From positions 2,046,001 to 2,110,000 of the forward strand of contig CAWCTW010000005.1 of NCBI GenBank assembly GCA_963798705.1: a stretch of DNA of 64,000 nt, read 5' to 3'. The notes beneath the pieces were generated by a model. That model had not been told where the DNA came from. It searched no databases and was given only the letters and a program-made list of their open reading frames with translations. The stretch is from AC-56 sp963798705. Its GTDB lineage: Bacteria > Actinomycetota > Thermoleophilia > Solirubrobacterales > 70-9. Of the stretch, positions 26,527-37,292 are shown piece by piece; the first letter of the stretch is position 1; each line of letters begins with the position of its first letter. The position numbers and the translations under genes are program-made.

Positions 26527-26627
26527 CCCGTAGGTCGGGATCGCCGCTGTTGCGACCGCGAGATGTACCGACCCGCTGCGTCGGTACATCTGGCTTAGTC
26601 GCAACATCACCGACCCCGACCTACGGG
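26527..26627. terminator. 101-bp triple-nested hairpin between convergent operons
   Basis: Three perfect stems nest inside each other. The outer is CCCGTAGGTCGGG (26527-26539) with 26615-26627, the middle TGTTGCGAC (26548-26556) with 26598-26606, and the inner AGATGTACCGAC (26561-26572) with 26580-26591 around a 7-base loop. That is 34 base pairs in all. It lies between potA of system 2 and potC of system 3, and its right arm contains the potC stop codon. A bidirectional terminator is the simplest reading; the symmetry serves both strands. Confidence 0.75.
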
Positions 26628-27481
26628 GCGGCAGTTGCCTCTGCCGCCGCGTCGCCGCCCGTGACGCCGGCGCCCCGAGCGCCCGCGGCGCCCTCCTCTT
26701 CCCGCGTGAGCCTGTGTGCGAAGTAGACCGGGATCATCGAGGCCACGATCACGAACAGCGCGACCACGTTGACGATCGGCAGGTTGTTGGGGCGGGAGAA
26801 GTTGTTGAAGAACCAGATCGGCAGCGTCTCCTGGCCGGCGCCGATCGTGAAGGTGGTCACGATGATCTCGTCGAACGACAGGGCGAATGCGAGCAGCGCC
26901 CCGGCGACGAGCGCGGTGCGCATGTTCGGGAGGGTGATGAAGCGGAAGGTCTGCCACGTGTGGGCGCCGAGATCGGCGGAGGCCTCCTCGAACGAGGCCG
27001 ACGTCCGCCGCAGGCGCGCGATCGTGTTGTTGTAGACGACGACGATGCAGAAGGTGGCGTGGCCCACGACCACCGTGAGCAGGCTCAGCGGGATGCCGAG
27101 CACCTGCGAGAACGTGGAGTTGAGGGCGATGCCGGTGACGATGCCCGGCAGCGCGATCGGCAGGATGACGAGGAAAGAGATCGTCTCGCGCCCGAAGAAG
27201 CGATGGCGCGCGACCGCCAGCGAGGCAAGGGTCCCGAGCACCAGCGCGACGCCGGTCGCGATCAGCCCGACCTCCACCGAGGTGAGAACGGCGTCGCGCG
27301 CGCCGGGATTGTCGATCGCCTTGGAGAACCAGTCCAGCGTGAAGCCGGGCGGTGGCCACTCGAGCGTCGTCGCCGAGCTGAACGCGTAGATCCCGACGAT
27401 CACCAGCGGGACGTAGATGAACAGGAGCGTCAGTCCGACGGCCCCGCGAAGCAGCATCCGTGTCGGCGCCGAAAGCCTCAT
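26621..27481 (-). CDS. potC: Spermidine/putrescine ABC transporter permease PotC (system 3)
   Basis: 286 residues from an ATG at 27481 that overlaps the potB stop (ATGA). A longer in-frame reading upstream is only a shadow of potB. It has membrane segments from about residue 12, the EAA loop EEASADLGAHTWQTFRFITLP near residue 180, and SFDEIIVTTFTIGAG after it. The C-terminal tail is Ala/Glu/Gly-rich. The stop codon lies inside the 101-bp hairpin. Confidence 0.92.
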   Translation of the reverse strand: MRLSAPTRMLLRGAVGLTLLFIYVPLVIVGIYAFSSATTLEWPPPGFTLDWFSKAIDNPGARDAVLTSVEVGLIATGVALVLGTLASLAVARHRFFGRETISFLVILPIALPGIVTGIALNSTFSQVLGIPLSLLTVVVGHATFCIVVVYNNTIARLRRTSASFEEASADLGAHTWQTFRFITLPNMRTALVAGALLAFALSFDEIIVTTFTIGAGQETLPIWFFNNFSRPNNLPIVNVVALFVIVASMIPVYFAHRLTREEEGAAGARGAGVTGGDAAAEATAAP

Positions 27482-28359
27482 AGGTGCTCGAACGCCCCGA
27501 GCCGCCGCGCGATCAAGAGGTAGGCGATCATCACGACGATGGGCACGATGGAGAACGCGGCGGCCAGCGGCAGGTCGGTCGTGAAGTTCGAGTACACGAC
27601 GTTGCCGATGAGCTGCGTCTTGGACACGAGCAGGGGGGTGATGAAGTCGCCAAGCGTGAGCGAGAAGGTGAAGATCGAGCCCGCGACCATCGCCGGGAAC
27701 ACGAGGGGCAGGATCACGCGCCGGAACGTGTAGCCGGGGCCGGCCCCCAGGTCCTCCGACGCGCTGAGCACCGAGTTGGGGATGCGCTCGAGGCCGGCGT
27801 ACAGGGGGATGATCATGTACGGCAGCCACAGATACGTCATCACCAGCCAGATCCGGACCAGGTCGTCGCTGGGCGCGCCGATCCCGACCCAGCTCAGCAC
27901 GCCGCCGCCGCTCATGATGGTCCGCCACGTGTAGACCTTCACGAGGTAGCCGGACCACAGCGGGAGCAGGACGCCCACCACGAGCAGCCCTCTGGTCCGG
28001 GGGCTCGCGACCTTTGCCATGTAGAAGGCGATGGGGAACGCCAGCAGCGCATCGGCGACCGTCACCGCCGCCGCCATCCCGACGGTGCGGCCCGCGATCT
28101 CGCGGTACACGGGCTGCTCGGCGAGGGCTTTGAAGTTGTCGAGGGTGAAGGTGTGCTGGATCTCGCCGCTGAGCTCGCCAAGCGACCAGAAGGCGGTGAT
28201 CAGCAGGACCGCCAGGGACCCCAGATAGCCGATGGCGAGCCACCCGATGGGCCCCGCCAGCAGGGCTCCGACCTGAAGCCGAGGCCGACCGTGGAAGAGA
28301 CCGGCGAGCCTGCGGCCCGCCGATCTCCGCCCTGACGCTGCTACGTCAGCGGCTTCCAC
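27478..28359 (-). CDS. potB: Spermidine/putrescine ABC transporter permease PotB (system 3)
   Basis: 293 residues from a GTG at 28359 with GAAGAGG upstream. Features are a first membrane segment at about residues 36-59 (GPIGWLAIGYLGSLAVLLITAF), PLWSGYLVKVYTWRTIM, and the EAA loop ASEDLGAGPGYTFRRVILP near 200, then TLGDFITPLLV. It forms the channel with the overlapping PotC. Gene order potA-potD-potB-potC equals that of system 1. Confidence 0.92.
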   Translation of the reverse strand: MEAADVAASGRRSAGRRLAGLFHGRPRLQVGALLAGPIGWLAIGYLGSLAVLLITAFWSLGELSGEIQHTFTLDNFKALAEQPVYREIAGRTVGMAAAVTVADALLAFPIAFYMAKVASPRTRGLLVVGVLLPLWSGYLVKVYTWRTIMSGGGVLSWVGIGAPSDDLVRIWLVMTYLWLPYMIIPLYAGLERIPNSVLSASEDLGAGPGYTFRRVILPLVFPAMVAGSIFTFSLTLGDFITPLLVSKTQLIGNVVYSNFTTDLPLAAAFSIVPIVVMIAYLLIARRLGAFEHL

Positions 28360-28391
28360 GTCGCCTCTTCGTCAACCGGACCGTCGTGCGG

Positions 28392-29609
28392 TCATCCCTT
28401 CACCTGGGTCCACGCCTGGACCCAGTCGTTGTAGTCCTTGCAGACGTCTCCCCGGTCGTCACCGCAGTCCGACAGCGGCGTCGCCCAGTAGTAGAGGTCG
28501 TCCAGGTACTTGTCGCCCGCTGCGTCGTACTTCTTGCAGTGGTTGACGTCGGGGAACGGGCCATTCTTCAGGTATTTGGCCTCGCACGCCTTGCTGTTGG
28601 CGGGCGCCTCGCCGAACCACTCGGCGACGTCGGCCTGGACCTGCGGCTCGAGGATGTGGTTCATCCACATGTACATGCAGTTCGGATGCTCCGCCTCCGA
28701 GCTGACCATCCACGTGTCGGACCAACCGGTCGAGCCCTCCTCACTCGGGTACACGGCCTTGACCGGCTTGTTGTCGGCCTTCAGGGTCAGGTACTGGTAG
28801 GGCCAGGTTGTGCCCACCTGGGTGTCCCCGTTCGCGAAGGCTGAGATCTCCTTCGTGTAGTCGGCCCAGTACTCCCCGATGTTGGCGTTCTGCTCCTTGA
28901 GCAGGTCGATGGCGGCGTTGAACTGCTTGTCGTCGAGCTCGTAGGGATTGGTGATCCCGAGATCCGGCTGGTGCTTCATCAGGTACACCGCCGCATCCGC
29001 GATGTAGATCGGGCTGTCGTACGCCGTCACGTGCCCCTGGTACTTGCTCGCCTGCTTCGGGTCGAAGACCACGCTCCACGAGTTCGGCGGCTTGGGGTTG
29101 ACGTCGTCCGTGTTGTACATCAGCAGGTTGGCACCGCGGCCGTGCGGAATGCCGTACATCTGACCGTCGACGCTGTTGAAGGGCTGGTCCTTCAAGCCCG
29201 GGAACACGTCGGCGTAATTCGACACCAGGTCGGTGTTGACCGGGGCCACGTCACCGCCGTCGATCAGACGCAGGGTCGCGTCGCCGGACGCCGAGACGCC
29301 GTCGTACTGTCCGGTGCGCATCAGCTGCACCATCTCGTCGGACGTGTTGCCGACCTTCACGTTGACCTTGCAGCCGGTCTTCTTCTCGAAGTCGGTCACC
29401 CAGTCCGCGCTCGGGTCGGTGGATCCGTCCTCGACGTAGCCGGCCCACGCGACGAGGTTGACCTGGCCCTCGCCCTTACCGACGCTCTTCTGCTCCCCTG
29501 AGGTGTCGTCACCGCCACCGCCGCATCCGATCCCGACCAGGGCCGCGACCAGTCCGGCGGCGATCAGCCAGGCCATCCGTGCCGGATGACCGTCGCCATT
29601 CCTATTCAC
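28392..29609 (-). CDS. potD: Polyamine-binding lipoprotein PotD (system 3)
   Basis: 405 residues from a GTG at 29609 overlapping the potA stop (GTGA). It has a hydrophobic signal at about residues 12-28 and a lipobox ending GIGC with Cys29, then a Gly/Asp/Ser linker. The mature start is VNLVAWAGYVEDGSTDP, where WAGY replaces the NWPLY of system 1. Later come DASGDATLRLIDGGDVAPVN-like residues and WMNHILEPQVQADVAEWFGEAP. Several Cys residues in the last 60 positions could form disulfides. It may prefer a different amine from PotD 1 and 2 (inference). Confidence 0.9.
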   Translation of the reverse strand: MNRNGDGHPARMAWLIAAGLVAALVGIGCGGGGDDTSGEQKSVGKGEGQVNLVAWAGYVEDGSTDPSADWVTDFEKKTGCKVNVKVGNTSDEMVQLMRTGQYDGVSASGDATLRLIDGGDVAPVNTDLVSNYADVFPGLKDQPFNSVDGQMYGIPHGRGANLLMYNTDDVNPKPPNSWSVVFDPKQASKYQGHVTAYDSPIYIADAAVYLMKHQPDLGITNPYELDDKQFNAAIDLLKEQNANIGEYWADYTKEISAFANGDTQVGTTWPYQYLTLKADNKPVKAVYPSEEGSTGWSDTWMVSSEAEHPNCMYMWMNHILEPQVQADVAEWFGEAPANSKACEAKYLKNGPFPDVNHCKKYDAAGDKYLDDLYYWATPLSDCGDDRGDVCKDYNDWVQAWTQVKG

Positions 29610-30712
29610 TGAGACTCCTCTCCTCGTGTCTGTTCATGAACGGCGACCGCTTGCTCCGGGCGCCATCCGACCGTCACCTGCCGCCCACGTTGCTCGAGCG
29701 CCTCCGAGGAGGACGTCTCGAGGTTCTGATGGACGACTTGAAGCTCGCCTCCCGCCTCCAGCTGGACCATGTACCTGGTCACCATCCCCGCGTAGGCGAC
29801 CTCGCGGATCACGCCGCGCTCGGTGTGGAGCCCCGTGCTGTCGCGTCCCTCCTCCACGATCCTGATCTTCTCGGGCCGCACGGTGAAGCGGCCGCCGTCT
29901 CGCTCCAGCATGTTGGAGATGCCGACGAACCCGGTCACGAACTGGTTCGCGGGCCGTTCGTAGATCTCCGCGGGAGTTCCGATCTGCTCGATCAGGCCGG
30001 CGTTGAACACGGCGATCCGGTTCGACATCGTGAGCGCCTCGTCCTGGTCGTGCGTGACGTAGATGAACGTGATGCCGACGTCCCCCTGGATTCCCTTCAG
30101 CTCGATCTGCATCTGCTCGCGCAGCTTCAGGTCGAGGGCGCCCAGCGGCTCGTCAAGCAGGAGCACCCGCGGCCGGTTGACGATCGCCCGCGCCAGCGCG
30201 ACACGCTGCCGCTGGCCGCCGGAGAGCTCGCTCGGCTTGCGTCGTTCGTAGGAGGGCAGGCGAACCATCTCGAGCGCCTCGGCGGTCCGCGCCCGGCGCT
30301 CGTCCTTGGCGACCCGTTGCACCCGCATCCCGTACTCGACGTTCTCGCCCACGGTCATATGGGGAAACAGGGCGTAGTCCTGGAACACGGTGTTGACCTG
30401 GCGGTCGTAGGGGGGTATGCCGGTCACGTCCTGGCCCGCGAGCTCGACCGTCCCGGTGTCGGGCTCCTCGAACCCGGCGATCATCCGCAGGGTCGTCGTC
30501 TTCCCCGAGCCGGAGGGACCGAGCAGCGTGAAGAACTCCCCGCGCTCGACCTCCAGGTCGATTCCCGCAACGGCCACGACCTCGCCATAGCGCTTGCGAA
30601 GGCTCCGCAGCCTGACGTCGGGCGCGGCCGCGCCCCGAGGGCGCTCGGACGGCGCCCGCGCGGGTTGGTCGTGCCCCCCGGCTTCCAAGCTGATGGCTGC
30701 GGTTTCCTCCAC
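29606..30712 (-). CDS. potA: Spermidine/putrescine ABC transporter ATPase PotA (system 3)
   Basis: 368 residues from a GTG at 30712. Walker A is GPSGSGKT (65-72), the signature is LSGGQRQR (163-170), and Walker B is VLLLDE (183-188), followed by THDQDEAL. A TOBE-type end carries FTVRPEKIRIVEEG. The first 30 residues are a low-complexity Pro/Ala/Arg extension. It is the first gene of a minus-strand operon and overlaps potD. Confidence 0.92.
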   Translation of the reverse strand: MEETAAISLEAGGHDQPARAPSERPRGAAAPDVRLRSLRKRYGEVVAVAGIDLEVERGEFFTLLGPSGSGKTTTLRMIAGFEEPDTGTVELAGQDVTGIPPYDRQVNTVFQDYALFPHMTVGENVEYGMRVQRVAKDERRARTAEALEMVRLPSYERRKPSELSGGQRQRVALARAIVNRPRVLLLDEPLGALDLKLREQMQIELKGIQGDVGITFIYVTHDQDEALTMSNRIAVFNAGLIEQIGTPAEIYERPANQFVTGFVGISNMLERDGGRFTVRPEKIRIVEEGRDSTGLHTERGVIREVAYAGMVTRYMVQLEAGGELQVVHQNLETSSSEALEQRGRQVTVGWRPEQAVAVHEQTRGEESQ

Positions 30713-30831
30713 TCGATGAGCACGGTTGCACCGCGCTCGTGAAGAAGCTATACGAACGACCTGCCGCCCTGGAGGAATGCGCTGGACAAATTTCGAGGTC
30801 AGCGATGGCCTAACTGGAGCGCCCCGTGCGT

Positions 30832-30859
30832 ACCGGCCCGCTCCGAGGAGCGGGCCGGT
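30832..30859 (-). terminator. Strong GC hairpin downstream of the NlpC/P60 gene
   Basis: ACCGGCCCGCTCC and GGAGCGGGCCGGT (13 bp) pair around a 2-base centre. It lies between the NlpC/P60 stop and potA of system 3, both on the minus strand, so it probably ends the NlpC/P60 transcript and insulates the transporter. Confidence 0.6.
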
Positions 30860-30877
30860 TTGGACGGTTTGTCCATG

Positions 30878-30900
30878 AGCGGCCGTGGAGAACGGCCGCT
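30878..30900 (-). terminator. Proximal hairpin downstream of the NlpC/P60 gene
   Basis: AGCGGCCGT and ACGGCCGCT (9 bp) pair around GGAGA, nine bases past the NlpC/P60 stop on the minus strand. With the hairpin at 30832 it forms a tandem terminator. No long T tract follows. Confidence 0.55.
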
Positions 30901-30909
30901 TTCAGATGC

Positions 30910-31494
30910 TCAGAAGCGCGACTTCTTGCGGTGCTTGAAGTCCCGCAGATGCTCCTGGTGGACGTGCGAGCTCCAGCCGGGCCCGGCGCCCTTGGTCATC
31001 GAGGTGTCGAACCGCAGTCCGGCGACGACCATGAACATGTGTCCCGAGTTGGTGTAGACCGTCAGCCAGTCGCCCTTGCCGCGCTTGCCCCAGTGGAAGT
31101 AGCCGGAGGATGGCATCGGGGACCTGACGAAGCGCCCGCCATGGAGCGCGTAGCTCACGGATCCCGAGCAGTCGTAGCAGCTCGACTTGAAGCTCGAGTG
31201 GCCGCCGCCGTAGCAGTAGCTCGTGCCCTTGGCGATGTCGTTCGCCGCCCAGATCACCTTCTTGATCCGCAGCGGGGCGCAGTCCGGCACCTTCGCCTTG
31301 CCGTGCCGCAGCTTCGCGTTGCCGCAGCTGCCGATGTCCTTGGAGCCGGAAACGGAGGTCCCGCCTCCGCCCGCGACGGCCGGAGCCGCCGGGATCGCGA
31401 TCAGGGCCGCCGCGGTCGCACCGAGCGCGCCCGCGAGCCTGATCCGAGTGCCGAGCTTCCCTCGCCTGGAAAAGACCTGCTTTGGGGTACGCAA
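30910..31494 (-). CDS. Secreted NlpC/P60-like cell-wall peptidase
   Basis: 194 residues from a TTG at 31494, with GAAGGAG about 12 bases upstream inside the riboswitch 3' end. A Sec signal spans about residues 18-41 with a cut near AVA-GG. The mature domain has the NlpC/P60 catalytic Cys in SCYDCSGSVSYALHGG (about Cys109) and the His in NSGHMFMVVAG (His152). The family cleaves peptidoglycan stem peptides. Extra Cys residues (57, 72, 94, 106) suggest disulfides. The C-terminus is short and basic. Control by c-di-AMP, seen upstream, is typical of actinobacterial wall hydrolases. Confidence 0.85.
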   Translation of the reverse strand: MRTPKQVFSRRGKLGTRIRLAGALGATAAALIAIPAAPAVAGGGGTSVSGSKDIGSCGNAKLRHGKAKVPDCAPLRIKKVIWAANDIAKGTSYCYGGGHSSFKSSCYDCSGSVSYALHGGRFVRSPMPSSGYFHWGKRGKGDWLTVYTNSGHMFMVVAGLRFDTSMTKGAGPGWSSHVHQEHLRDFKHRKKSRF

Positions 31495-31499
31495 AATCG

Positions 31500-31640
31500 C
31501 CAGTCTCCTTCGTCGGCCTACGGGGTTAGCTGTCGGGCTGGCGCTAAAGGAGCTGCGCCCCCACCGCGGTGGGTTCGCCCCAATCTGTGTGGTTCCCCCG
31601 CTCCCCGCCGGTAGGTCAGGCGGGGATTCGGCGTTTACCG
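31500..31640 (-). ncRNA. Cyclic di-AMP riboswitch (ydaO-yuaA type)
   Basis: Read on the minus strand, the leader of the NlpC/P60 gene contains the family's conserved blocks in order: CGCCGAATCC, GGGGGAACC, TTGGGGCGAACCC, and CCCGACAGCTAACCCCGTAG followed by GC and GAAGGAGA. These match the ydaO-yuaA aptamer closely. In actinobacteria this riboswitch usually turns off wall-hydrolase genes when c-di-AMP is high. The ribosome-binding site of the gene sits at its 3' edge, so control may act on translation or on termination. Confidence 0.92.
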
Positions 31641-31861
31641 GTTATCGATGGCGCGGAACCCTACACCATCGCGCCGACAATTTCCTCACATAAAGCTCAC
31701 AATTTCGCCACCAAAGGCGAAATCCCTGCAAATGCGGCCGATCAGGTGGCGGATCGAGAGGTCCAGGCGCCGAGGGAGGCGATCTGAAGTGCAACGACGG
31801 CTTCTCAGCCGGCGGGCCCTGCGAGCCCGGGCCGCTTCGCGCGAGCCCTGGGCGCCCGAGC
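31641..31861. other. Intergenic promoter region with a short dyad
   Basis: With the riboswitch, this makes a 367-base stretch without a protein gene. It should hold the riboswitch promoter. The only structure seen is TTTCGCC-ACCAAA-GGCGAAA (31703-31722). Open frames crossing it lack a ribosome-binding site and have poor codon use. Confidence 0.3.
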
Positions 31862-32194
31862 CTAGGCGCCTGTCGCGCCCGGACCCGACGCGCTGCTTGC
31901 CGCGGTTCGGTGCGCCGGGTTCGCCTCGGCCCACTCGACGATGCGCTTCGAGTCCGAGAGGACCTCACCCTCGTCGGTGAGGAGCACCGGCACCGCCCGC
32001 TGGCCGCTCAGCTGCTCCACCTCGCGGCGCCCGTCCGTCATCCACTGCAGGAAGCCGGGCCCGATGCCCAGGCCGCGAACCTTGATCACCTCGGGCTCGT
32101 ACCCGGCGAGGCGAAGCGCCTCGTAGGCGTTGTGGCACGGGTGCCCACCCGGTCGTGCCGTCTGGATCGTCGTCCAGCAGACGTAGAGCTTCAC
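31862..32194 (-). CDS. Glutaredoxin/GST N-terminal-domain protein
   Basis: 110 residues from a GTG at 32194. A much longer in-frame reading to 33193 is only a shadow of the SDR gene. The domain starts KLYVCWTTIQT, a thioredoxin-fold beta strand with one Cys, and has the cis-Pro segment AVPVLLTDEGEVLSDSKRIVEWAEANP. The latter is characteristic of glutathione-S-transferase N-terminal domains. Actinobacteria generally lack glutathione, so another thiol such as mycothiol or none may be used. The tail is Ser/Ala/Gly rich. It is divergent from the SDR at 32357. Confidence 0.75.
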   Translation of the reverse strand: MKLYVCWTTIQTARPGGHPCHNAYEALRLAGYEPEVIKVRGLGIGPGFLQWMTDGRREVEQLSGQRAVPVLLTDEGEVLSDSKRIVEWAEANPAHRTAASSASGPGATGA

Positions 32195-32356
32195 CGGGGC
32201 CGAGACTACCGGTCGCGCCCCGCGGCGTTGTTGCCAGCACGTGGGTGGAAAAGATGCCGGCGACCTGCCCCCAGGGAGGCGCCGGCTCCTTGGTAGTTTC
32301 CAAACATGAACGGCACACGCCAAGCGCCGAGCCGTACGGCGCCGCGCTAGGGATCC

Positions 32357-33154
32357 GTGGAGCTCGCCGGCAAGACGGTGCTGCTGACGGGGGCGACCGG
32401 AGGCCTCGGGCGGGCGGTCGCCGGGGCGCTCGCCGGGCGCGGCGCGAGCCTCGTGCTCAGCTCTCGCAAGGCCGAGGCGCTGAACGAGCTGGCCGGTTCG
32501 CTTCCCGGCGACCACCGGGTGGTGCCGGCCGACCTGGGCGACGACGGTGCCGCCGAGCGCCTCGCCGAGGGGGCGGGGCGGGTCGACGGCATGGTCGCAA
32601 GCGCGGGCCTCCCCGGCACCGGGAGGATCGAGGACTTCTCCCCCGAGGAGCTCAAGCGCGCCCTGCGCGTGAACCTCGAGGCGCCGATGATGCTCGCCCG
32701 CGCGCTCTCTCCGGCAATGCGGGATCGCGGCGACGGCCACCTGGTCTTCATCTCGTCCCTCTCCGGCAAGGCCCCGAGCCCGAGATCGGCCGTTTACGCG
32801 GCCACCAAGTTCGGGCTCCGCGGCTTCGCTCTCTGCCTGCGCGCCGACCTGTCGGACACCGGCGTGGGCGTCTCGATCGTGGCGCCCGGGTTCATCCGCG
32901 ACGCCGGCATGTTCGCCGACTCGGGTGCCAAGCCGCCGCCCGGCATCGGCACCTCGACCCCCCGGGAGGTCGCGGCCGGGGTTGTGACCGCGATCGAGCG
33001 CGACAAGGTCGAGGTGGCGGTTGCGCCGCTCCGCCTTCGCGCGCTGGCGCACGTGGGGCTTGCCAGCCCGCGGGTGGCGATGCGAGCGATCTCGGGAGGG
33101 ACGGCAAGAAAGACGGCCGATCGGGTAGCCGAGGGGCAGGCCGACAAGCGCTAG
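32357..33154 (+). CDS. Short-chain dehydrogenase/reductase
   Basis: 265 residues from a GTG at 32357. The cofactor motif TGATGGLGRAVAGAL starts at residue 11. The catalytic set is Ser in FISSLSGKAP and YAATKFG (Tyr-X3-Lys, about residues 146-150). The Arg in LSSRKAEAL after beta 2 suggests an NADP preference. A C-terminal ALAHVG/AISGGTARKTADR segment is typical of SDRs of unknown substrate. It is 31 bases upstream of aconitase but probably unrelated in function. Confidence 0.87.
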   Translation: MELAGKTVLLTGATGGLGRAVAGALAGRGASLVLSSRKAEALNELAGSLPGDHRVVPADLGDDGAAERLAEGAGRVDGMVASAGLPGTGRIEDFSPEELKRALRVNLEAPMMLARALSPAMRDRGDGHLVFISSLSGKAPSPRSAVYAATKFGLRGFALCLRADLSDTGVGVSIVAPGFIRDAGMFADSGAKPPPGIGTSTPREVAAGVVTAIERDKVEVAVAPLRLRALAHVGLASPRVAMRAISGGTARKTADRVAEGQADKR

Positions 33155-33185
33155 CGAGCGCTCGAGACAACCAGGAGGTACCAGC

Positions 33186-35994
<2,809 letters not shown>

Positions 35995-36294
35995 GGTTAG
36001 GACACACCGAACGTCGGTGGATCCGGGCAGGTAGCGGGATTCCCAGGGAACATCTATTGACTTTTCCGCCCCGGATGCATCAAAATGGCTCCAGACCCAC
36101 GGATAAGGGAGATTTCTAAGCTCGTCCCCGGCCAGTCCCGCCTCCGGGGACGATCGCGTCGGCATCCCTCCCTGGCTACCGACGCGCAGGCGTGGGCGCG
36201 GGCTGTGTGGACCCCCTGCCTCCCACAGCCCCGCCCCGCCATCTCTTCGTTGCGCCCCAGCCCGGCGACTCGATAGGCCGACTGGGCGCACCAT
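35995..36294. other. Gene-free region with a possible promoter and a hairpin
   Basis: 366 bases separate aconitase from the convergent DUF3817-like gene. TTGACT (36057-36062) followed after 18 bases by CAAAAT (36081-36086) resembles a promoter. CGTCCCCGG and CCGGGGACG pair across 12 bases further on. A 63-codon ORF from 36085 has unnatural composition and I do not call it. A small RNA ending at the 36295 terminator is possible but unproven. Confidence 0.25.
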
Positions 36295-36340
36295 CGAGCG
36301 TGCAGCCACCGTCGCCGTAGCGGCGGTCGGTGCACGCTCG
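36295..36340. terminator. Hairpin between aconitase and a convergent gene
   Basis: CGAGCGTGCA (36295-36304) pairs perfectly with TGCACGCTCG (36331-36340). Inside, CGCCG and CGGCG pair around TAG with ACC/GGT outside a small bulge. It is placed to end transcripts from both sides. Confidence 0.6.
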
Positions 36341-36360
36341 ACGCCCGCTTCGCGGTCGGG

Positions 36361-36714
36361 TCAGCCGCGGCGCCGGCGCTCGATCACGCCGATTCCGATC
36401 ACGCTGCCCAGCGGGCCGACCGGGGTCAGCGTCGCGGCGAGCAGGGTGTAGGGGGCCTCGCGCCGCAGGATCGCGATCCAGATCAGGACGCAGAGGGCGA
36501 TGAAGCCGATGCCGTGGGCCCAGCCGAAGATGAGCGCCTCGTGGTCGAAGCCGGGCGCGAGCCAGAAGAAGCACAGGGCGGCGAAGATCGCGAGCTCCAC
36601 CCAGCTGGCGCGCTTGACCCAGGGCCACAGGGCCGCCGGAGCCGGCTTGCCGAGCGGCTCGGCGGGGGGCGCGGCGGTGTCCGGACCGGTCCGCGGCTGA
36701 GGAGCGACGCTCAC
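36361..36714 (-). CDS. DUF3817-like integral membrane protein
   Basis: 117 residues. After a 33-residue Pro/Ala-rich cytoplasmic start there are three hydrophobic segments: WVELAIFAALCFFWLAPG, FGWAHGIGFIALCVLIWIAI and LLAATLTPVGPLGSVIGIGVI. The order and the AHGIGF and PLGSV motifs match the DUF3817 family of small actinobacterial membrane proteins, whose function is unknown. It lies 25 bases after the membrane protein at 36740 and may be cotranscribed. Confidence 0.75.
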   Translation of the reverse strand: MSVAPQPRTGPDTAAPPAEPLGKPAPAALWPWVKRASWVELAIFAALCFFWLAPGFDHEALIFGWAHGIGFIALCVLIWIAILRREAPYTLLAATLTPVGPLGSVIGIGVIERRRRG

Positions 36715-36739
36715 GCGGCGAGATTAGCGCCGCCGCGCC

Positions 36740-37237
36740 TCAGAGATCGGACCCCGCTCCGCGCCCGCGGGCCCATGGCAGGAGGTACCAGAGCACCGCG
36801 AACACCAAGGCCGAGGCGCCGGCCACCGGAATCGCGGCCGCCTCGCCGAACAGCACGTGCGTGATCAGCAGGATCGCTCCGGACATCGCGAGCGCCAGGA
36901 ACCCCAGCCCCAGCATCGCGGCCCGGTTCGCGAAGAAGAGGATGTCGGGCTTGAACCCCTTCCGGAACAGCATCCGGTGGTAGGCGGTCGGCGCGATGAG
37001 GAGCGCCGAGGAGAGCGCCGTCAGCAGCAGGACGATCAGGTAGAGGTAGCGCTCGAAGGAGGTGAGCTTCGCGAACCCCTGCGCGAAGGGCACGGTCAAG
37101 AGGAACGCGAACAGCACCTGGACGCCGGGTAGCGCGATGCGCAGCTCCCCGAGCAGCTCGTTGAAGTTGCGGTTGACGCGCTCCGCCTCGGTCTCGTCGC
37201 GCTCGATCGGGACCGGGCCGCCGGACGGAGGGCTCAT
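36740..37237 (-). CDS. DUF6328-like membrane protein
   Basis: 165 residues with four hydrophobic segments. The N-terminus NRNFNELLGELRIALPGVQVLFAFLLTVPF, followed by FERYLYLIVLLLTALSSALLIAP and TAYHRMLFRKG, is a recurring pattern in actinobacterial proteins of unknown function (DUF6328, from memory). It starts at an ATG at 37237, 56 bases after the 2-oxoglutarate dehydrogenase stop on the same strand. Nothing in it suggests an enzyme active site. Confidence 0.7.
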   Translation of the reverse strand: MSPPSGGPVPIERDETEAERVNRNFNELLGELRIALPGVQVLFAFLLTVPFAQGFAKLTSFERYLYLIVLLLTALSSALLIAPTAYHRMLFRKGFKPDILFFANRAAMLGLGFLALAMSGAILLITHVLFGEAAAIPVAGASALVFAVLWYLLPWARGRGAGSDL

Positions 37238-37292
37238 GTCAGCGCCGCTACCCGGGAGGCCGCGGCCACAACCGCGGCGCGCCGGGGCGCGG

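Noticed and set aside
36085..36276. 63-codon ORF after the promoter-like sequence downstream of aconitase
   Set aside because: Arg/Pro/Ser-rich composition and no ribosome-binding site; more likely non-coding.
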